From Bradyrhizobium symbiodeficiens (lineage in GTDB: Bacteria > Pseudomonadota > Alphaproteobacteria > Rhizobiales > Xanthobacteraceae), in contig NZ_CP029427.2 in the NCBI RefSeq assembly GCF_002266465.3, positions 2,048,501 through 2,112,500 on the forward strand: DNA of 64,000 nucleotides, in the 5' to 3' direction. Positions within the stretch are counted from its first letter, which is position 1; the number at the start of each line of letters is the position of its first letter. Shown here one piece after another: positions 49,513 to 59,444 of the stretch. The position numbers and the translations under genes were made by a program. Under the pieces are notes generated by a model. That model did no database searches and had not been told where the DNA came from. It saw nothing but the letters and a program-made list of their open reading frames with translations.

Positions 49513-49974
49513 CTAGCGATTGCGTTTCCGTTTGACGAAGGGGCGTTCGACATGGTGTTCGGCAATGAAGCGGCCGATGATCTCGGAGATACCAACCGGC
49601 ATCGGCACGGCTTCAATCAGATTGCTGCCCGCGTCGGTGAAGGCTTCGCCCTCCGCAGGGTCGGCGGTGACAGCGAGTAGCTCATAAGGTGGTTCGGAGC
49701 CGGTGGGGCGCAGATTGACCCATAGAGTAGGCGAGCCTGATGTCAGGTTCTCGCGATAATTGGTGGTTTCGGTGCGATGCAGTTCGATCACAGCGTCACC
49801 TGCATAGAACAACGTGACCTCGCCTTCGCCGCCGATCGGAGTCCACGGCTTCGCGGACGGCTCACCCGCAAAGACAGCCACGGGCCGCCACAGAAAATCG
49901 GCCCACGCACTCTTCGCTTTGCGTCGTTCGATTGCAACACCGACAGCAATGCGTGCAAGACTTGTCGATATCAA
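49513..49974 (-). CDS. DUF3305-domain protein of the formate dehydrogenase locus
   Basis: The family core begins LARIAVGVAIERRKAKSAWA and continues DFLWRPVAVFAGEP, with AVIELHRTETTNYRENL and VNLRPTG further on. The C-terminal tail is basic (VKRKRNR). I chose the TTG at 49974, which gives 153 residues and starts just before the conserved core; a longer frame to 50250 runs into the divergent Fe-S gene and is unlikely. It starts a minus-strand unit with DUF3306, the chaperone and two small genes. Confidence 0.75.
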   Translation of the reverse strand: MISTSLARIAVGVAIERRKAKSAWADFLWRPVAVFAGEPSAKPWTPIGGEGEVTLFYAGDAVIELHRTETTNYRENLTSGSPTLWVNLRPTGSEPPYELLAVTADPAEGEAFTDAGSNLIEAVPMPVGISEIIGRFIAEHHVERPFVKRKRNR

Positions 49975-50096
49975 TTTGCCGTCTCCAACCGAAGCGCGTC
50001 TCCGATACAGGTCGCCTTTTGCGGCATGGGGAGTATATACTCTGAGGAAGATCCGGCCAGTAGGAGGCCGCTCGATGTTGGGAGCCGCAGGATATC

Positions 50097-52139
50097 GTGA
50101 CCGTCGTTCCTGAAACCGGCAGGCGCTTCCTGATCTGCTCATGCGAAGGAACGATGCCGCTCGATTCCGATGCGATCGGCCGCGGCTGCCACGGCAAAAT
50201 AACGGCCGCGACGCAGCTCTGCGGTGCCGAGCTTGGGCGATTTGGAGCAATCGCAGCCGACGATGGTCCGCTTACAGTCGCCTGCACACGGCAGGCGACG
50301 CTGTTTTCGCAGGTCGCCGCCGAAAATAATCGTGCGAATTCGATACAGTTTGCCAACATCCGCGAGACCGCCGGATGGTCCGATGACGCCGAGCGCGCGG
50401 GGCCGAAGATGGCCGCGCTGCTGGCCGCCGCGACTGAAGTCGCCGCGCCTGCGCAAATGGTCCAACTGGAGAGCAGTGGAATTATCCTGATCTACGGCCG
50501 CGACGAGGCCGCGATCGAGGCCGGCGATCTGCTGAAGGACCATCTCGACGTCACCGTGCTGATTGCGCCGCCAGCCGCGCTCGCGCCGCCGCGTAGCGCC
50601 GACTATCCGATCGCCAAGGGACGGATCACGAGCATCAAGGGACATTTGGGCGCGTTCGACGTCGTGGTCGACGACTTTGCCGAGGCGGCCCCGTCCTCAC
50701 GCCGCGCCCTTTCATTTGGTCCATCGCGCAACAACGCGCGTTCGAGCTGCGACATCGTCCTCGACTTGACCGGCGAGCCGGCGCTGATCCGCGGCGACAT
50801 GCGCGACGGTTATCTGCGTGCCGATCCCGGTCATCGCGCGTCTGTTCTCCAGGCTGTGCTGAAGGCGCGCGACCTCGTCGGGACCTTCGAGAAGCCACGT
50901 TACATCACCTTCGACGCCGGGCTTTGCGCCCATTCGCGTTCGAAGCAAACCGGCTGCACCCGCTGCCTCGACGCCTGTCCCGCCGGCGCGATCACGCCTG
51001 CGGGCAACCATGTGGCCATCGATGCCGACATCTGCGAAGGCTGCGGTCAATGCGCGACGGCCTGTCCGACGGGCGCCGCGTCCTATGCCCTGCCGCCGGA
51101 AGACGCGCTGGTCAGGAAGTTGCGTACGATGCTGCTCGCGTACCATCAGGCGGGCGGTCAGCGGCCCGTCATGCTCGTGCACGACGAGGTCCACGGTTCG
51201 CCGCTGATCGACGCGCTGGCGCGGTTCGGCGACGGCTTGCCCGCGAACGTGGTGCCGTTTGCCGTCAACGAGGTTACGCAGGTCGGGCTTGAGAGCATCA
51301 TCGCAGCCTTTGCCTATGGCGTGTCGGCGGTCCACTTTTTGCTGCGCGCCAAGCCGCGCCACGACGTCTCCGGCTTGACGCGAACGATCGCGCTGGCCGA
51401 TCCAATTCTTGCCGGCCTTGGCTTCGGCGAGGGGCGGCTTTCAGTGATCGCGACCGACGATCCGGACCACCTGATCGAGGCGCTCCGCGCGGCGCCGGCC
51501 CACGCACCAGCTCCGCGCCCCGCAAGCTTTCGCCCGGTGGGCGGCAAGCGCGACGTGCTACGCTTTGCGCTAGCCGAACTGCATCGCGCGGCACCTGCCC
51601 CCGTCGATGTCGTTCCATTGCCGGACGGGGCGCCGTTCGGAGCCGTCGAGGTCGATGCTGCGGGCTGCACACTTTGCCTCTCTTGCGTGTCGGTCTGTCC
51701 CACGACGGCGCTGCGCGACGACCCCGAGCGGCCGGCATTGCGTTTTGTCGAAGACTCCTGCGTTCAATGCGGTCTGTGCCGGACGACGTGTCCGGAAAAG
51801 GTCATCACGCTGGTCCCGCAAATTGACTTTCGTGCGAGCCGGGCACCAACCCGGGTTCTCAAGGACGAGGAGCCGTTTTGTTGCATCCGCTGCAGCAAGC
51901 CGTTCGGCGTCAAGAGCAGCATTGAGCGCGTGATCGCCAAGCTCGAAGGCCAGCACTGGATGTATTCAGGCTCACCGCAGAGGCTCGACGCAATCAGGAT
52001 GTGCGGCGATTGCCGCGTCGGCTTCGTCGCCGAACAAGGTTTTGAATCTTATGGCGCGCCAGGCCCAACCGTCCGCACGACGGACGATTATCTGCGCGAC
52101 CGGGAGGCGCAACGAGACCCGGACGGCGGCTCCAACTGA
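50097..52139 (+). CDS. Large multi-cluster 4Fe-4S protein of the formate dehydrogenase locus
   Basis: A 680-residue cytoplasmic protein. Two ferredoxin-like pairs are seen: CTRCLDACPAGAI with CEGCGQCATACPTGA (about residues 285-325), and CTLCLSCVSVCPTTAL with CVQCGLCRTTCPEKVI (about 520-565). Further Cys pairs CCIRCSKPFG and MCGDCRVGF lie near the end, and C-S-C at the start. Relatives occur next to DUF3305/DUF3306 and formate dehydrogenase genes; a role in electron transfer or cluster assembly is plausible but not established. It is transcribed divergently from DUF3305 and converges on the gamma subunit with a 35-base gap. Confidence 0.85.
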   Translation: MTVVPETGRRFLICSCEGTMPLDSDAIGRGCHGKITAATQLCGAELGRFGAIAADDGPLTVACTRQATLFSQVAAENNRANSIQFANIRETAGWSDDAERAGPKMAALLAAATEVAAPAQMVQLESSGIILIYGRDEAAIEAGDLLKDHLDVTVLIAPPAALAPPRSADYPIAKGRITSIKGHLGAFDVVVDDFAEAAPSSRRALSFGPSRNNARSSCDIVLDLTGEPALIRGDMRDGYLRADPGHRASVLQAVLKARDLVGTFEKPRYITFDAGLCAHSRSKQTGCTRCLDACPAGAITPAGNHVAIDADICEGCGQCATACPTGAASYALPPEDALVRKLRTMLLAYHQAGGQRPVMLVHDEVHGSPLIDALARFGDGLPANVVPFAVNEVTQVGLESIIAAFAYGVSAVHFLLRAKPRHDVSGLTRTIALADPILAGLGFGEGRLSVIATDDPDHLIEALRAAPAHAPAPRPASFRPVGGKRDVLRFALAELHRAAPAPVDVVPLPDGAPFGAVEVDAAGCTLCLSCVSVCPTTALRDDPERPALRFVEDSCVQCGLCRTTCPEKVITLVPQIDFRASRAPTRVLKDEEPFCCIRCSKPFGVKSSIERVIAKLEGQHWMYSGSPQRLDAIRMCGDCRVGFVAEQGFESYGAPGPTVRTTDDYLRDREAQRDPDGGSN

Positions 52140-52174
52140 ATTGCCCGGTTCAGGGGAGCCCGAGCGCCATCGCT

Positions 52175-53176
52175 CTATTCAGCCGGCGTGGCCGAAGCTT
52201 GCCGGCCTTCCGCTTCGAGCTTCTCGGCGAGCCAGCGGTCGTGATGCTCTCTCGCCCAGTTGATATCGACCTCGCCGGTGCCCATGGCTTCGAACGCGCC
52301 CTCCATGCCGAGCGTGCCGATATAGATGTGTCCCAGGATCAGCGCGATGAACAGGATTGCGATGACGGCGTGAGCGACCTGGGCGATCTGCATGTCCGCA
52401 ATATTGGTGCCGTAGAAGGGAAACAGCAGCACGAATCCGGACACGGAGACGGCGACGCCGGCTGCGACCGACAGCCAATAGACCATCTTCTCACCGAGAT
52501 TGAAGCGCCCCGCGGGCGCGTGCTTCGACTTGATGAAGCCGCCGCCCTGCTTGACCCAGTCAATATCTATTCTCTTGAAGAGATTGTCCCTGAAGAAAAG
52601 CAGCGTGATCAGAACAAGGCCCGCCACGAAGGCGAAGCTCGTGAAATTATGCACGTACTTCGCGATCTGGGAGATGTCGGAGAAGGCATCCGGGCCGACG
52701 AGCGGTCGCAACAGGATCTTGCCGAAGGTGACGTTCAGGCCGGTCAATCCGAGCAGCACGAAAGAGACCGCCGTCAGCCAATGCGCGAACCGCTCGAAGG
52801 CCTTGAAGCGGACGATCGTCTGGCCGGAACGCCCCGCCTCGATGCGAAGCCGGCCCATGATCAGATAGGCGAGCGCCAGCACGGCAAGCATGCCGACGAT
52901 CACCAGCGCGGCTCCCCAATGCAGCAGGACCTCGTGGAAATAATCCCAGGTCCGTCCCGCCGGCTGCACCAACACGCCGGCTTTGGCATCGGGAATGTCG
53001 ATCCGGCCCTGGATGCGCGCCGCTTGCTCGAGAAGCGTCTTCTGGGTGGTCACACTTGCGGTCGGATTGGGTGCCCCATCGGGACCGAGCTTCTGGGCGG
53101 GCACAGAAGCTGTCGTGAGACCGAACAGCATCAACAAGAGCGCTGCGAAGCGAATGCGTGCGAAAGCCGTCATCAC
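52175..53176 (-). CDS. fdhI: Formate dehydrogenase gamma subunit, cytochrome b556 type
   Basis: A 333-residue membrane protein with a signal-like start (MMTAFARIRFAALLLMLFGL) and a first anchor at about residues 88-110. The core is of four or more helices, including RFKAFERFAHWLTAVSFVLL, IAKYVHNFTSFAFVAGLVLI and VAHAVIAILFIALILGHIYI. The His residues in AHWL, KYVHNF and LGHIY are the likely haem ligands. It takes electrons from the beta subunit to quinone. It follows the beta gene by 45 bases and is intact. Confidence 0.9.
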   Translation of the reverse strand: MMTAFARIRFAALLLMLFGLTTASVPAQKLGPDGAPNPTASVTTQKTLLEQAARIQGRIDIPDAKAGVLVQPAGRTWDYFHEVLLHWGAALVIVGMLAVLALAYLIMGRLRIEAGRSGQTIVRFKAFERFAHWLTAVSFVLLGLTGLNVTFGKILLRPLVGPDAFSDISQIAKYVHNFTSFAFVAGLVLITLLFFRDNLFKRIDIDWVKQGGGFIKSKHAPAGRFNLGEKMVYWLSVAAGVAVSVSGFVLLFPFYGTNIADMQIAQVAHAVIAILFIALILGHIYIGTLGMEGAFEAMGTGEVDINWAREHHDRWLAEKLEAEGRQASATPAE

Positions 53177-53221
53177 GGATACCCAATCTTCGTCCCTGAT
53201 CGTCGTGTTGGCGCAGGTCCT

Positions 53222-53824
53222 TTACGTTTTGACGTCCTCGTTGTAGGCGGTCGTCCAGCCCCAGGCTCCGGAGCCGTAGCCGCGCTTCTCGACGCGTTCC
53301 TCGTAGAGTTGCGCGATGATGTCGCCATCGCCGGCCAGGAGTGACTTGGTCGAGCACATCTCGGCGCACATAGGCAGCTTGCCTTCGCCAAAACGATTCG
53401 ACCCGTATTTCGCATATTCTTCCGCGCTGCCCGGCGCCTCCGGCCCGCCGCCGCCAGCACAATAGGTGCACTTGTCCATCTTGCCCCGCGAGCCAAAATT
53501 TCCGACCTGGGGATATTGCGGCGCTCCGAACGGACAGGCGTAAAAGCAATAGCCGCAGCCGATGCACTGATCCTTGTTGTGCAGGACGATGCCGTCTTCG
53601 GTCGGATAGATGCATTTGACCGGACACACCGACGCGCAAGGCGCATCGGTGCAATGCATGCAGGCCATCGAGACCGACCGCTCGCCGGGTTTGCCGTCAT
53701 TGATGGTGACGACGCGACGTCGATTGATGCCCCAGGGCACCTCGTTCTCGTTCTTGCAGGCGGTCACGCAGGCATTGCAGTCGATGCAACGATCCGCATC
53801 ACACAGGAATTTCATGCGTGCCAT
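53222..53824 (-). CDS. fdhB: Formate dehydrogenase beta subunit (four 4Fe-4S clusters)
   Basis: A 200-residue ferredoxin-type subunit, the electron conductor between the alpha subunit and cytochrome b. Cys motifs are CDADRCIDCNACVTACKNEN, CMHCTDAPCASVCPVKC, QCIGCGYCFYACPFG and KCTYCAGG, with a further Cys pair at MCAEMCSTKSLL. It ends without a C-terminal membrane anchor. It begins 12 bases after the alpha subunit stop and is intact. Confidence 0.92.
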   Translation of the reverse strand: MARMKFLCDADRCIDCNACVTACKNENEVPWGINRRRVVTINDGKPGERSVSMACMHCTDAPCASVCPVKCIYPTEDGIVLHNKDQCIGCGYCFYACPFGAPQYPQVGNFGSRGKMDKCTYCAGGGGPEAPGSAEEYAKYGSNRFGEGKLPMCAEMCSTKSLLAGDGDIIAQLYEERVEKRGYGSGAWGWTTAYNEDVKT

Positions 53825-53836
53825 CGGTCTAACCTC

Positions 53837-56790
53837 TCATGCGGCCCTGATCTGACAAAGTGTGGCTTTCGGTTCCTGCATGCCGGTGGCAGGATCATAG
53901 CCATAGGTCGTCAGCGTGTTGACGCTCTCACCGAGCACGATGGGATCCGCTCCCGTCGGATATTTCGCCCGAAGGTCGGCGCCCTCGTACCAGCCGGCGA
54001 AATGGAAGGGCATCCACGCAACGCCCTTGCCGACGCGTTCCGTCACCTGCGCCTTCATCCGGGCCCGTGAGCTGTTCTCCGCACCGGTCACCCAAACCCA
54101 GCCGCCATCGACGATGCCGCGCTCGGCGGCGTCCGCCGGATTGATCTCGACGTACATGTGCTGCTTCAGTTCGGCGAGCCATTTGTTGGACCGCGTTTCC
54201 TCGCCACCGCCTTCGTATTCGACCAGACGGCCCGAACTCAGAATCAGCGGGAACTGCTTCGAGATCGCACGGTCGACGGCGGCCTTCTGCACGGAGAAGC
54301 CGATATTGGGCACGCGAAACTGCTTCGCGTCCGGCAAGGTCGGATAGTCCGCAACGAGGTCGGGACGCGGCGTATAGATCGGCTCGCGATGCACTGGAAC
54401 CGGGTCAGGCAGATTCCACGCAATCATGCGGGCCTTGGCGTTTCCGTAAGGCGAGCACCCGTGTTCGATCGCGACCCGCTGGATGCCGCCGGAGAGATCG
54501 GTCGACCATGACACCTTGTCCGGGTCGGCCGGATTGATGCGCCCGATCACCTCGCGTTCCTGCGCGGTGAGATCCTTGTCCCAGCCAAGTTTCTTCAGCA
54601 CGCCCAGAGTGAACTCGGGATACCCGTCCTTTATTTCGGAACCAACGGAGTAGGAGCCTTCTGCGAGAAGATTGTCGTGATCTTCCCGCTCCACTTCCTG
54701 CCCGCTCTCCATCACCTTGCGCTTCACCACGCGCTCGACCCCGAACCGCGCGCGGAAGGTGCCGCCGCCTTCCTTCACCGGAAGATTGGTGTTGTAGAGA
54801 ATCGGGGTGCCCGGATGCTTGAACTCTGGCGTGCCCCAGCACGGCCATGGCAGGCCGTAATATTCTCCGCCAACCTCGGGATCGTCCTTCGGCGCCCGCA
54901 GCGTCACCAGGTCGAACTTGTGCTGGTTCCTCATGTGGGCCTTGAGACGCTCCGGCGACTGCCCGCAATAGCCCGTCGACCATCCGCCGCGGTTGATCTC
55001 GCGGAGGATGTCCTCCGCCGAAACCGCACCGTTCTCGACCCTGATGTTCTTGAACATCAGGTCGGCAAATCCAAACTTCCTGGCGAACATGTACATCATG
55101 TCGTAGTCGTTCTTCGCCTCGAAGACCGGATCGACGATTTTTTCACCCCATTGCAGCGAGCGGTTGGAGTTGGTGCGCGAACCTTCCATCTCGAAGCTCG
55201 TGCAGGCCGGCAGCAGGTAAGTGCCGTTCTTGCGCTCCGACAGCACCGACCATGCGGTCGGATAGGGATCGCAGACAACCAGCAGCTCGAGCTTCTCGAT
55301 GCCTTTCACCGCCTCCGGCATCCGGGTGATGGTGTTGACGCCGTGTCCCATGATGAACATGGCCTGCACCGGATTGGGCTGGCTGATCTGGTCCTTAGGC
55401 AACAAGGTTGCGTCGAACCAGCGCGTGCTCGGAATGCCCGGCGTTTCCATCAGCTTCTTGTCGGGGAAACGCGACTTCATCCAGTCGTAATCGACCTCCC
55501 ACACCCGGCACCAATGCCGCCAGGCCTCTTCGGCGAGACCGTAGTACAATGGCAGCGAGGTGACATCGAGACCGAGGTCGGTCGCGCCCTGCACGTTGGT
55601 ATGTCCGCGGAAGATGTTGGCGCCTGCGCCGGGCTGCCCCATGTTGCCGGTGGCGAGCAGCAACAGGCAGCTGGCGCGGACATTCGCAGTGCCGGTGGTG
55701 AACTGGGTCTGCCCCATCGCCCAGATCAGCGTGGCCGGCTTCTGCGTCGCGAACAATTGGGCGACGTGCTTGACCTGAGCCTCCGGCAGGCCGGTCACGC
55801 GTTCGACCTCCTTGGGAGGCCATTTCGCAATTTCCTTTCGGACCTCATCCAGGCCGTAAACACGCTGGTTGAGGAATTCCTTGTCCTCCCAGCCGTTCTC
55901 GAAGATGTGCCACAGCATGCCGTAGATCGTGGCGATATGCGTGCCGGGCCGAACCCGGACGTACTCGGTCGCGTGCGCGGCGGTCCGCGTCATCCGCGGA
56001 TCGACCACGATCATGTTGGCGCGGTTGAGCTCCTTGCCTTCAAGAATGTGCTGCAGGGAAACCGGATGAGCCTCGGCGGGATTGCCGCCCATCAATAAAA
56101 TGGTCTTGGCGTTGCGGATGTCGTTGTAGCTGTTGGTCATCGCGCCGTAGCCCCAGGTATTGGCTACGCCGGTGACCGTGGTCGAGTGACAGATGCGCGC
56201 TTGATGGTCGGAATTGTTGGTGCCCCAGAACGCCGCGAGCTTGCGATTGAGATATGCAGCTTCGTTCGTGAACTTGGCCGAGCCGAGCCAGTACACCGAG
56301 TCGGGCCGGCCTTCTGACGGATATCCAGCAGCTTGTCGCCGATCTCGTCGATGGCCGTCTCCCAGGAGATCTTCGTCCACTGTCCGTTGACGAGTTTGAC
56401 GGGATAGCGCAGACGCCGCTCGTTCAGCACGTCGTCGCGAACTGCGGCACCCTTGCAGCAGTGCGAACCACGATTGATCGGACTGTCATAGTCGGGCTCC
56501 TGTCCGATCCACACCCCGTTGGCGACCTTGGCGATCACCGAGCAGCCGACCGAGCAGTGCGTGCAGATATTCTTCCGGATCGTGACCGGTGCGCCGACAG
56601 GCGGTGGTGGACCAGCCTCGGCCTTTCGAACGCCGTGCAGCGCAATCTCGCCCACCGCGACCAATGCGCCTGCCGTGATGCCCGAACGCTTCAGGAAAGC
56701 TCGCCGGTCCAAACCCGACGAAGGTCGGCCAGCTTCCGCGTTGGAGGGCTTTGCACGCTCCGGACGACGCTCGGACTTCCTGATCAGCAC
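53837..56790 (-). pseudogene. fdhA: Formate dehydrogenase alpha (molybdopterin) subunit, one frameshift
   Basis: About 983 residues when rebuilt. A Tat leader (LDRRAFLKRSGITAGALVAV) precedes the 4Fe-4S site CTHCSVGCSVIA...HCCKGAA. The frame breaks near 56307: IRQKAG is followed by DSVYWLGSAKFTNEAAYLNR in another frame, consistent with one missing G in the GGCCGGCC context. The remainder is unbroken and includes ARICHSTTV, where Cys takes the place of selenocysteine as the metal ligand, and the C-terminal MopB domain. If the shift is real, the whole enzyme is lost; the GC-rich site and otherwise perfect locus make a base-calling error quite possible. Confidence 0.88.
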
Positions 56791-57005
56791 GGAGGTCTCC
56801 TATCGAGCGTTGGATAGCCGTTGACGCGGTAGAAGTTCCTGACTTCCTGCGAGTCAGGTTGATAACGAGCCTTGCGCTTTTGACTCAAGTCGACCGGCTT
56901 TGCGGAAACCGGGGAGGGCAACAGCTCGCCGGCGCTCACTACGCCGACGATCGTCAGCTTAAGCAAGTCACGTCGAAGAAGCTTTCGTGGAGGGTCACTC
57001 TTCAA
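56784..57005 (-). CDS. Formate dehydrogenase region Tat-target peptide
   Basis: A 73-residue protein with a twin-arginine leader, LLRRDLLKLTIVGVVSAGEL. A short basic mature part follows, KARYQPDSQEVRNFYRVNGY, the signature of the small family found just upstream of formate dehydrogenase alpha genes. It overlaps the alpha start by seven bases, indicating coupled translation. Function unknown. It is the first gene of the structural operon. Confidence 0.85.
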   Translation of the reverse strand: MKSDPPRKLLRRDLLKLTIVGVVSAGELLPSPVSAKPVDLSQKRKARYQPDSQEVRNFYRVNGYPTLDRRPPC

Positions 57006-57555
57006 CGAAGCGTACTCCCGTTTCAGGTTATCCCGTCGATAATTTATCCGAGTTCGGCCTCAGACATCAATCGCAACCCTATATTGCCCTAAGCGCAGGG
57101 CGGGTAAGCCGCTAATCTATACCTTAGATAAAGGCACCAAACGGTCCCCGCGGTGCTAGTACCTCGCCAGGCTCCGATAATTGTCGTGCGAATTGGAAAT
57201 GCGAAGTTGCGCTGAAGAATTGCTCGAGGGCATCTGTCTGCTGGGGCTAACCCTCTGGCTCCGCAGTCCATGTCCGCTATTGTGGTAGCTCGAGCCGAGA
57301 CAGGCGTGTGCCTAGACGCAGGACACGAACTGACGGCAGTTACACTAAAACCCATGCGCACCATTCGTTTACCGAAGATCGGATCTGTTCGGTCCATGCA
57401 AATTATGGATTGTCTGTTAGAAAGTTGGCCTGCAGTCGATCCGGCCAATCCCTCCGGACGAGGTATCGCTGAAAATCGCGCAAATTGGCGCTCGTAACCC
57501 GCCGCGCTGATCGTCTTAATCAGGGTGATCCTCACTGGAGGATACACTTTTTCAC
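57006..57555. other. Upstream region of the formate dehydrogenase operon
   Basis: About 550 bases without a supportable gene; the minus-strand frame at 57089-57577 has atypical composition and no domain. The promoter of the operon must be here. No clear FNR or sigma-54 site was recognised. Confidence 0.4.
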
Positions 57556-57976
57556 TTAGGTTCTCACGTTTACGCAAGTTGCATTCACAGGCGGATCAAG
57601 ACCAGCCAGCCAGTCGCCTTGCGCCGATGATTTGTCGCTGCGCGGCAGGCGGAGGCTCGGCTGCCTTCTTGCCACCAACACCCCCATCAAAAACGCTACT
57701 ATCAGCGCCGGCAGCGGCGCCTCGCGCACAATGTCCGGCCAATGCTGCTCCGGGACCAGTCTCGGCGATCGCAGGTTGGGTGCCGCCTCGATATCCCAAC
57801 TCGAGGCGAGTTCGGCGATCTCGCTTTGCGCCAGCCGCACGCCGCCGCGCACCCTGAAGATCGCCGCCTCCTCCTCGCCCGTTTGGTGCGATCGCCATCA
57901 CCGTCGCGACGGAAGTGCGCAACGTCATCTCGCCGTAGCCTTGCAGCCTCACCGATTCTTCGGGGGCTGACGTCAC
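57556..57976 (-). pseudogene. Damaged duplicate of the short membrane-protein gene at 58881
   Basis: The first frame reads VTSAPEESVRLQGYGEMTLR and the second RGGVRLAQSEIAELASSWDI and EAPLPALIVAFLMGVLVARR. This is nearly the protein encoded at 58881-59207 (MTSDPEEQVRLQGYGEMTLR, DDVRLAQSEIAELASNWGIE, EAPLPALMVAFMVGVLVARR). A one-base shift lies near 57880 and the C-terminus runs past the homologous stop. The upstream small-gene sequence is duplicated too. The fasciclin gene lies between the two copies. Confidence 0.72.
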
Positions 57977-58272
57977 GCGAAAACCCTCACAGCGCCAAAT
58001 CTTCACAGCGCAAAGTGGCGCGCGGGAGCCGAATACCGCCGCCGCGCGCAAGACCGGCGTGGACGCCGCGCCTGCCACGGCGCGAGCGCGACGGGTTGGC
58101 GTCCGGTGCAGCGTCTCGGTCGCCCGCGCTGGTAGATTCTTGACGAGGGCGGTGATCCAGCCGTCGCGGCGCTTCGTTCCGTACGGGTCGATCGCAACTG
58201 ATCGGACGATGGATGCGCGATATCGCGTGCACCCATTGCGTCGGCATGGATGAATCACACCTGGAGAATTTG

Positions 58273-58776
58273 ATGACACCCGCAATTCGTTCGCTCGTGG
58301 CCGGAGCGGCCATGGTCGCTGGTCTGCTTGGTCCATCCGTGGCGCGTGCCGCGGACATCGTGGACACGGCGGTTTCAGCCGGTTCGTTCACTACGCTGGT
58401 GACAGCCGTGAAAGCTGCCGGTCTTGTGAAGACGCTCAAGGGCAAGGGCCCCTTCACCGTATTCGCGCCCAACGACGCAGCCTTCGCCAAGCTGCCGCCC
58501 GGCACAGTCGAATCGCTGTTGAAGAACAAGGCGAAGCTGGCGGCCGTTCTGAAGTATCACGTCATTCCCGGCCGCGTGAAGGCTGCCGACGTCGCCGGCA
58601 AGTCGCTTCAGGTGGCGACCGTTCAAGGCCAGCCCGTCAGCGTCGACGGAAGTTTCGGTGTCCGCGTCAATGACGCGCACGTCATCCAGCCGGACATCGA
58701 GGCCTCGAACGGTGTCATTCACGTCATCGACACGGTTCTGCTGCCCCCGGCGCGCGCCAAGAAGATGCACCATTGA
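58273..58776 (+). CDS. Exported fasciclin-domain protein
   Basis: A 167-residue protein with a signal peptide ([20 protein letters not shown], cleaved near ARAADI). One FAS1 domain follows, with H1 motif [20 protein letters not shown], the middle [10 protein letters not shown] and H2 motif [15 protein letters not shown] chose the ATG at 58273 because it starts the signal peptide after CTGGAGAATT. FAS1 proteins mediate surface adhesion or stress tolerance. It is intact and ends in a strong hairpin. Confidence 0.9.
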   Translation: MTPAIRSLVAGAAMVAGLLGPSVARAADIVDTAVSAGSFTTLVTAVKAAGLVKTLKGKGPFTVFAPNDAAFAKLPPGTVESLLKNKAKLAAVLKYHVIPGRVKAADVAGKSLQVATVQGQPVSVDGSFGVRVNDAHVIQPDIEASNGVIHVIDTVLLPPARAKKMHH

Positions 58777-58794
58777 GACGACCGACTATTGCGT

Positions 58795-58818
58795 ACCTGG
58801 CCGCTGCGGCGGCCAGGT
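58795..58818 (+). terminator. Perfect 10-bp hairpin after the fasciclin gene
   Basis: ACCTGGCCGC and its exact complement GCGGCCAGGT are separated by the four-base loop TGCG, 19 bases after the stop. There is no strong T-run, so it could also be a stabilising hairpin. Confidence 0.6.
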
Positions 58819-58880
58819 ATCGTACTTAACCGGCCAGTTGCCCTTGTTGTTGAGTGATGTTGCTCATCACGCGGATGGCT

Positions 58881-59207
58881 TTACCGCCGCGCCACCAGCA
58901 CCCCCACCATGAACGCCACCATCAGCGCCGGCAGCGGCGCTTCGCGCACCATGCCGCGCACGATGTCCGGCCAGTGCCGGTCCGAGGATCGGCCCGGCAA
59001 TCGCAAATCACCAGTCGGTTCGATGCCCCAGTTCGATGCGAGCTCGGCGATCTCGCTTTGCGCCAGACGCACATCGTCGCGGACGCGGTAGATCGCGGTC
59101 CCGGAGCGGTCGCGCGGCGCGAGCAGCATCAGCGTGGTCACGGCCGTGCGCAGCGTCATCTCGCCATAGCCTTGCAGCCGCACCTGCTCCTCGGGATCGG
59201 ACGTCAT
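58881..59207 (-). CDS. Hypothetical membrane protein (108 aa), intact copy of a duplicated pair
   Basis: The protein begins MTSDPEEQVRLQGYGEMTLR, has a helical middle VRLAQSEIAELASNWGIEPT and ends with one membrane segment, EAPLPALMVAFMVGVLVARR, in a C-tail-anchored arrangement. Its homologue on the other side of the fasciclin gene is frameshifted. It may be cotranscribed with the 37-residue frame just upstream (59251-59364). No family name comes to mind. Confidence 0.6.
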   Translation of the reverse strand: MTSDPEEQVRLQGYGEMTLRTAVTTLMLLAPRDRSGTAIYRVRDDVRLAQSEIAELASNWGIEPTGDLRLPGRSSDRHWPDIVRGMVREAPLPALMVAFMVGVLVARR

Positions 59208-59250
59208 GCCAAATTCCTCACTGCGCCGAATTCTCCACAGCGCCAAATCT

Positions 59251-59364
59251 TCACGACCCAAGATGGCGCGCGAAGGCGAAGGCCGCCGCCGCGCACAGGA
59301 CCAGCGTGGATACCGCGCCGGCCACGCTGCGCGCGAGATGCGCTCGCGTCAGATGCCTGGTCAT
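59251..59364 (-). CDS. Very small membrane protein (37 aa)
   Basis: The frame begins MTRHLTRAHLARSVAGAVST and continues LVLCAAAAFAFARHLGS: a basic start and one membrane helix. It lies 43 bases upstream of the 108-residue gene on the same strand. A related sequence without an ATG occurs in the duplicate at about 58000-58110 (ARAVAGAASTPVLRAAAVF), which supports it as a unit of the duplication. Confidence 0.4.
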   Translation of the reverse strand: MTRHLTRAHLARSVAGAVSTLVLCAAAAFAFARHLGS

Positions 59365-59444
59365 GATCGTGCTCCATGCTCTGCATGGCAATGGCGGCGG
59401 CGGAACTTGGTTCCTTGCGCGCGATGCGAATCGGCGGGCGCGTT

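Noticed and set aside
54677..56098. A 473-codon open frame on the plus strand opposite the formate dehydrogenase alpha gene
   Set aside because: It is the shadow of a GC-rich gene; its translation is Arg/His-rich without any domain, while the minus strand encodes a clear molybdopterin enzyme.
53837..56790. Possible selenocysteine in the formate dehydrogenase alpha subunit
   Set aside because: The ligand position reads Cys (ARICHSTTV), and no in-frame TGA occurs there; the only interruption is a frameshift elsewhere.
57089..57577. A 162-codon minus-strand frame upstream of the formate dehydrogenase operon
   Set aside because: Cys/Arg-rich translation with no recognisable motif and an unconvincing start.
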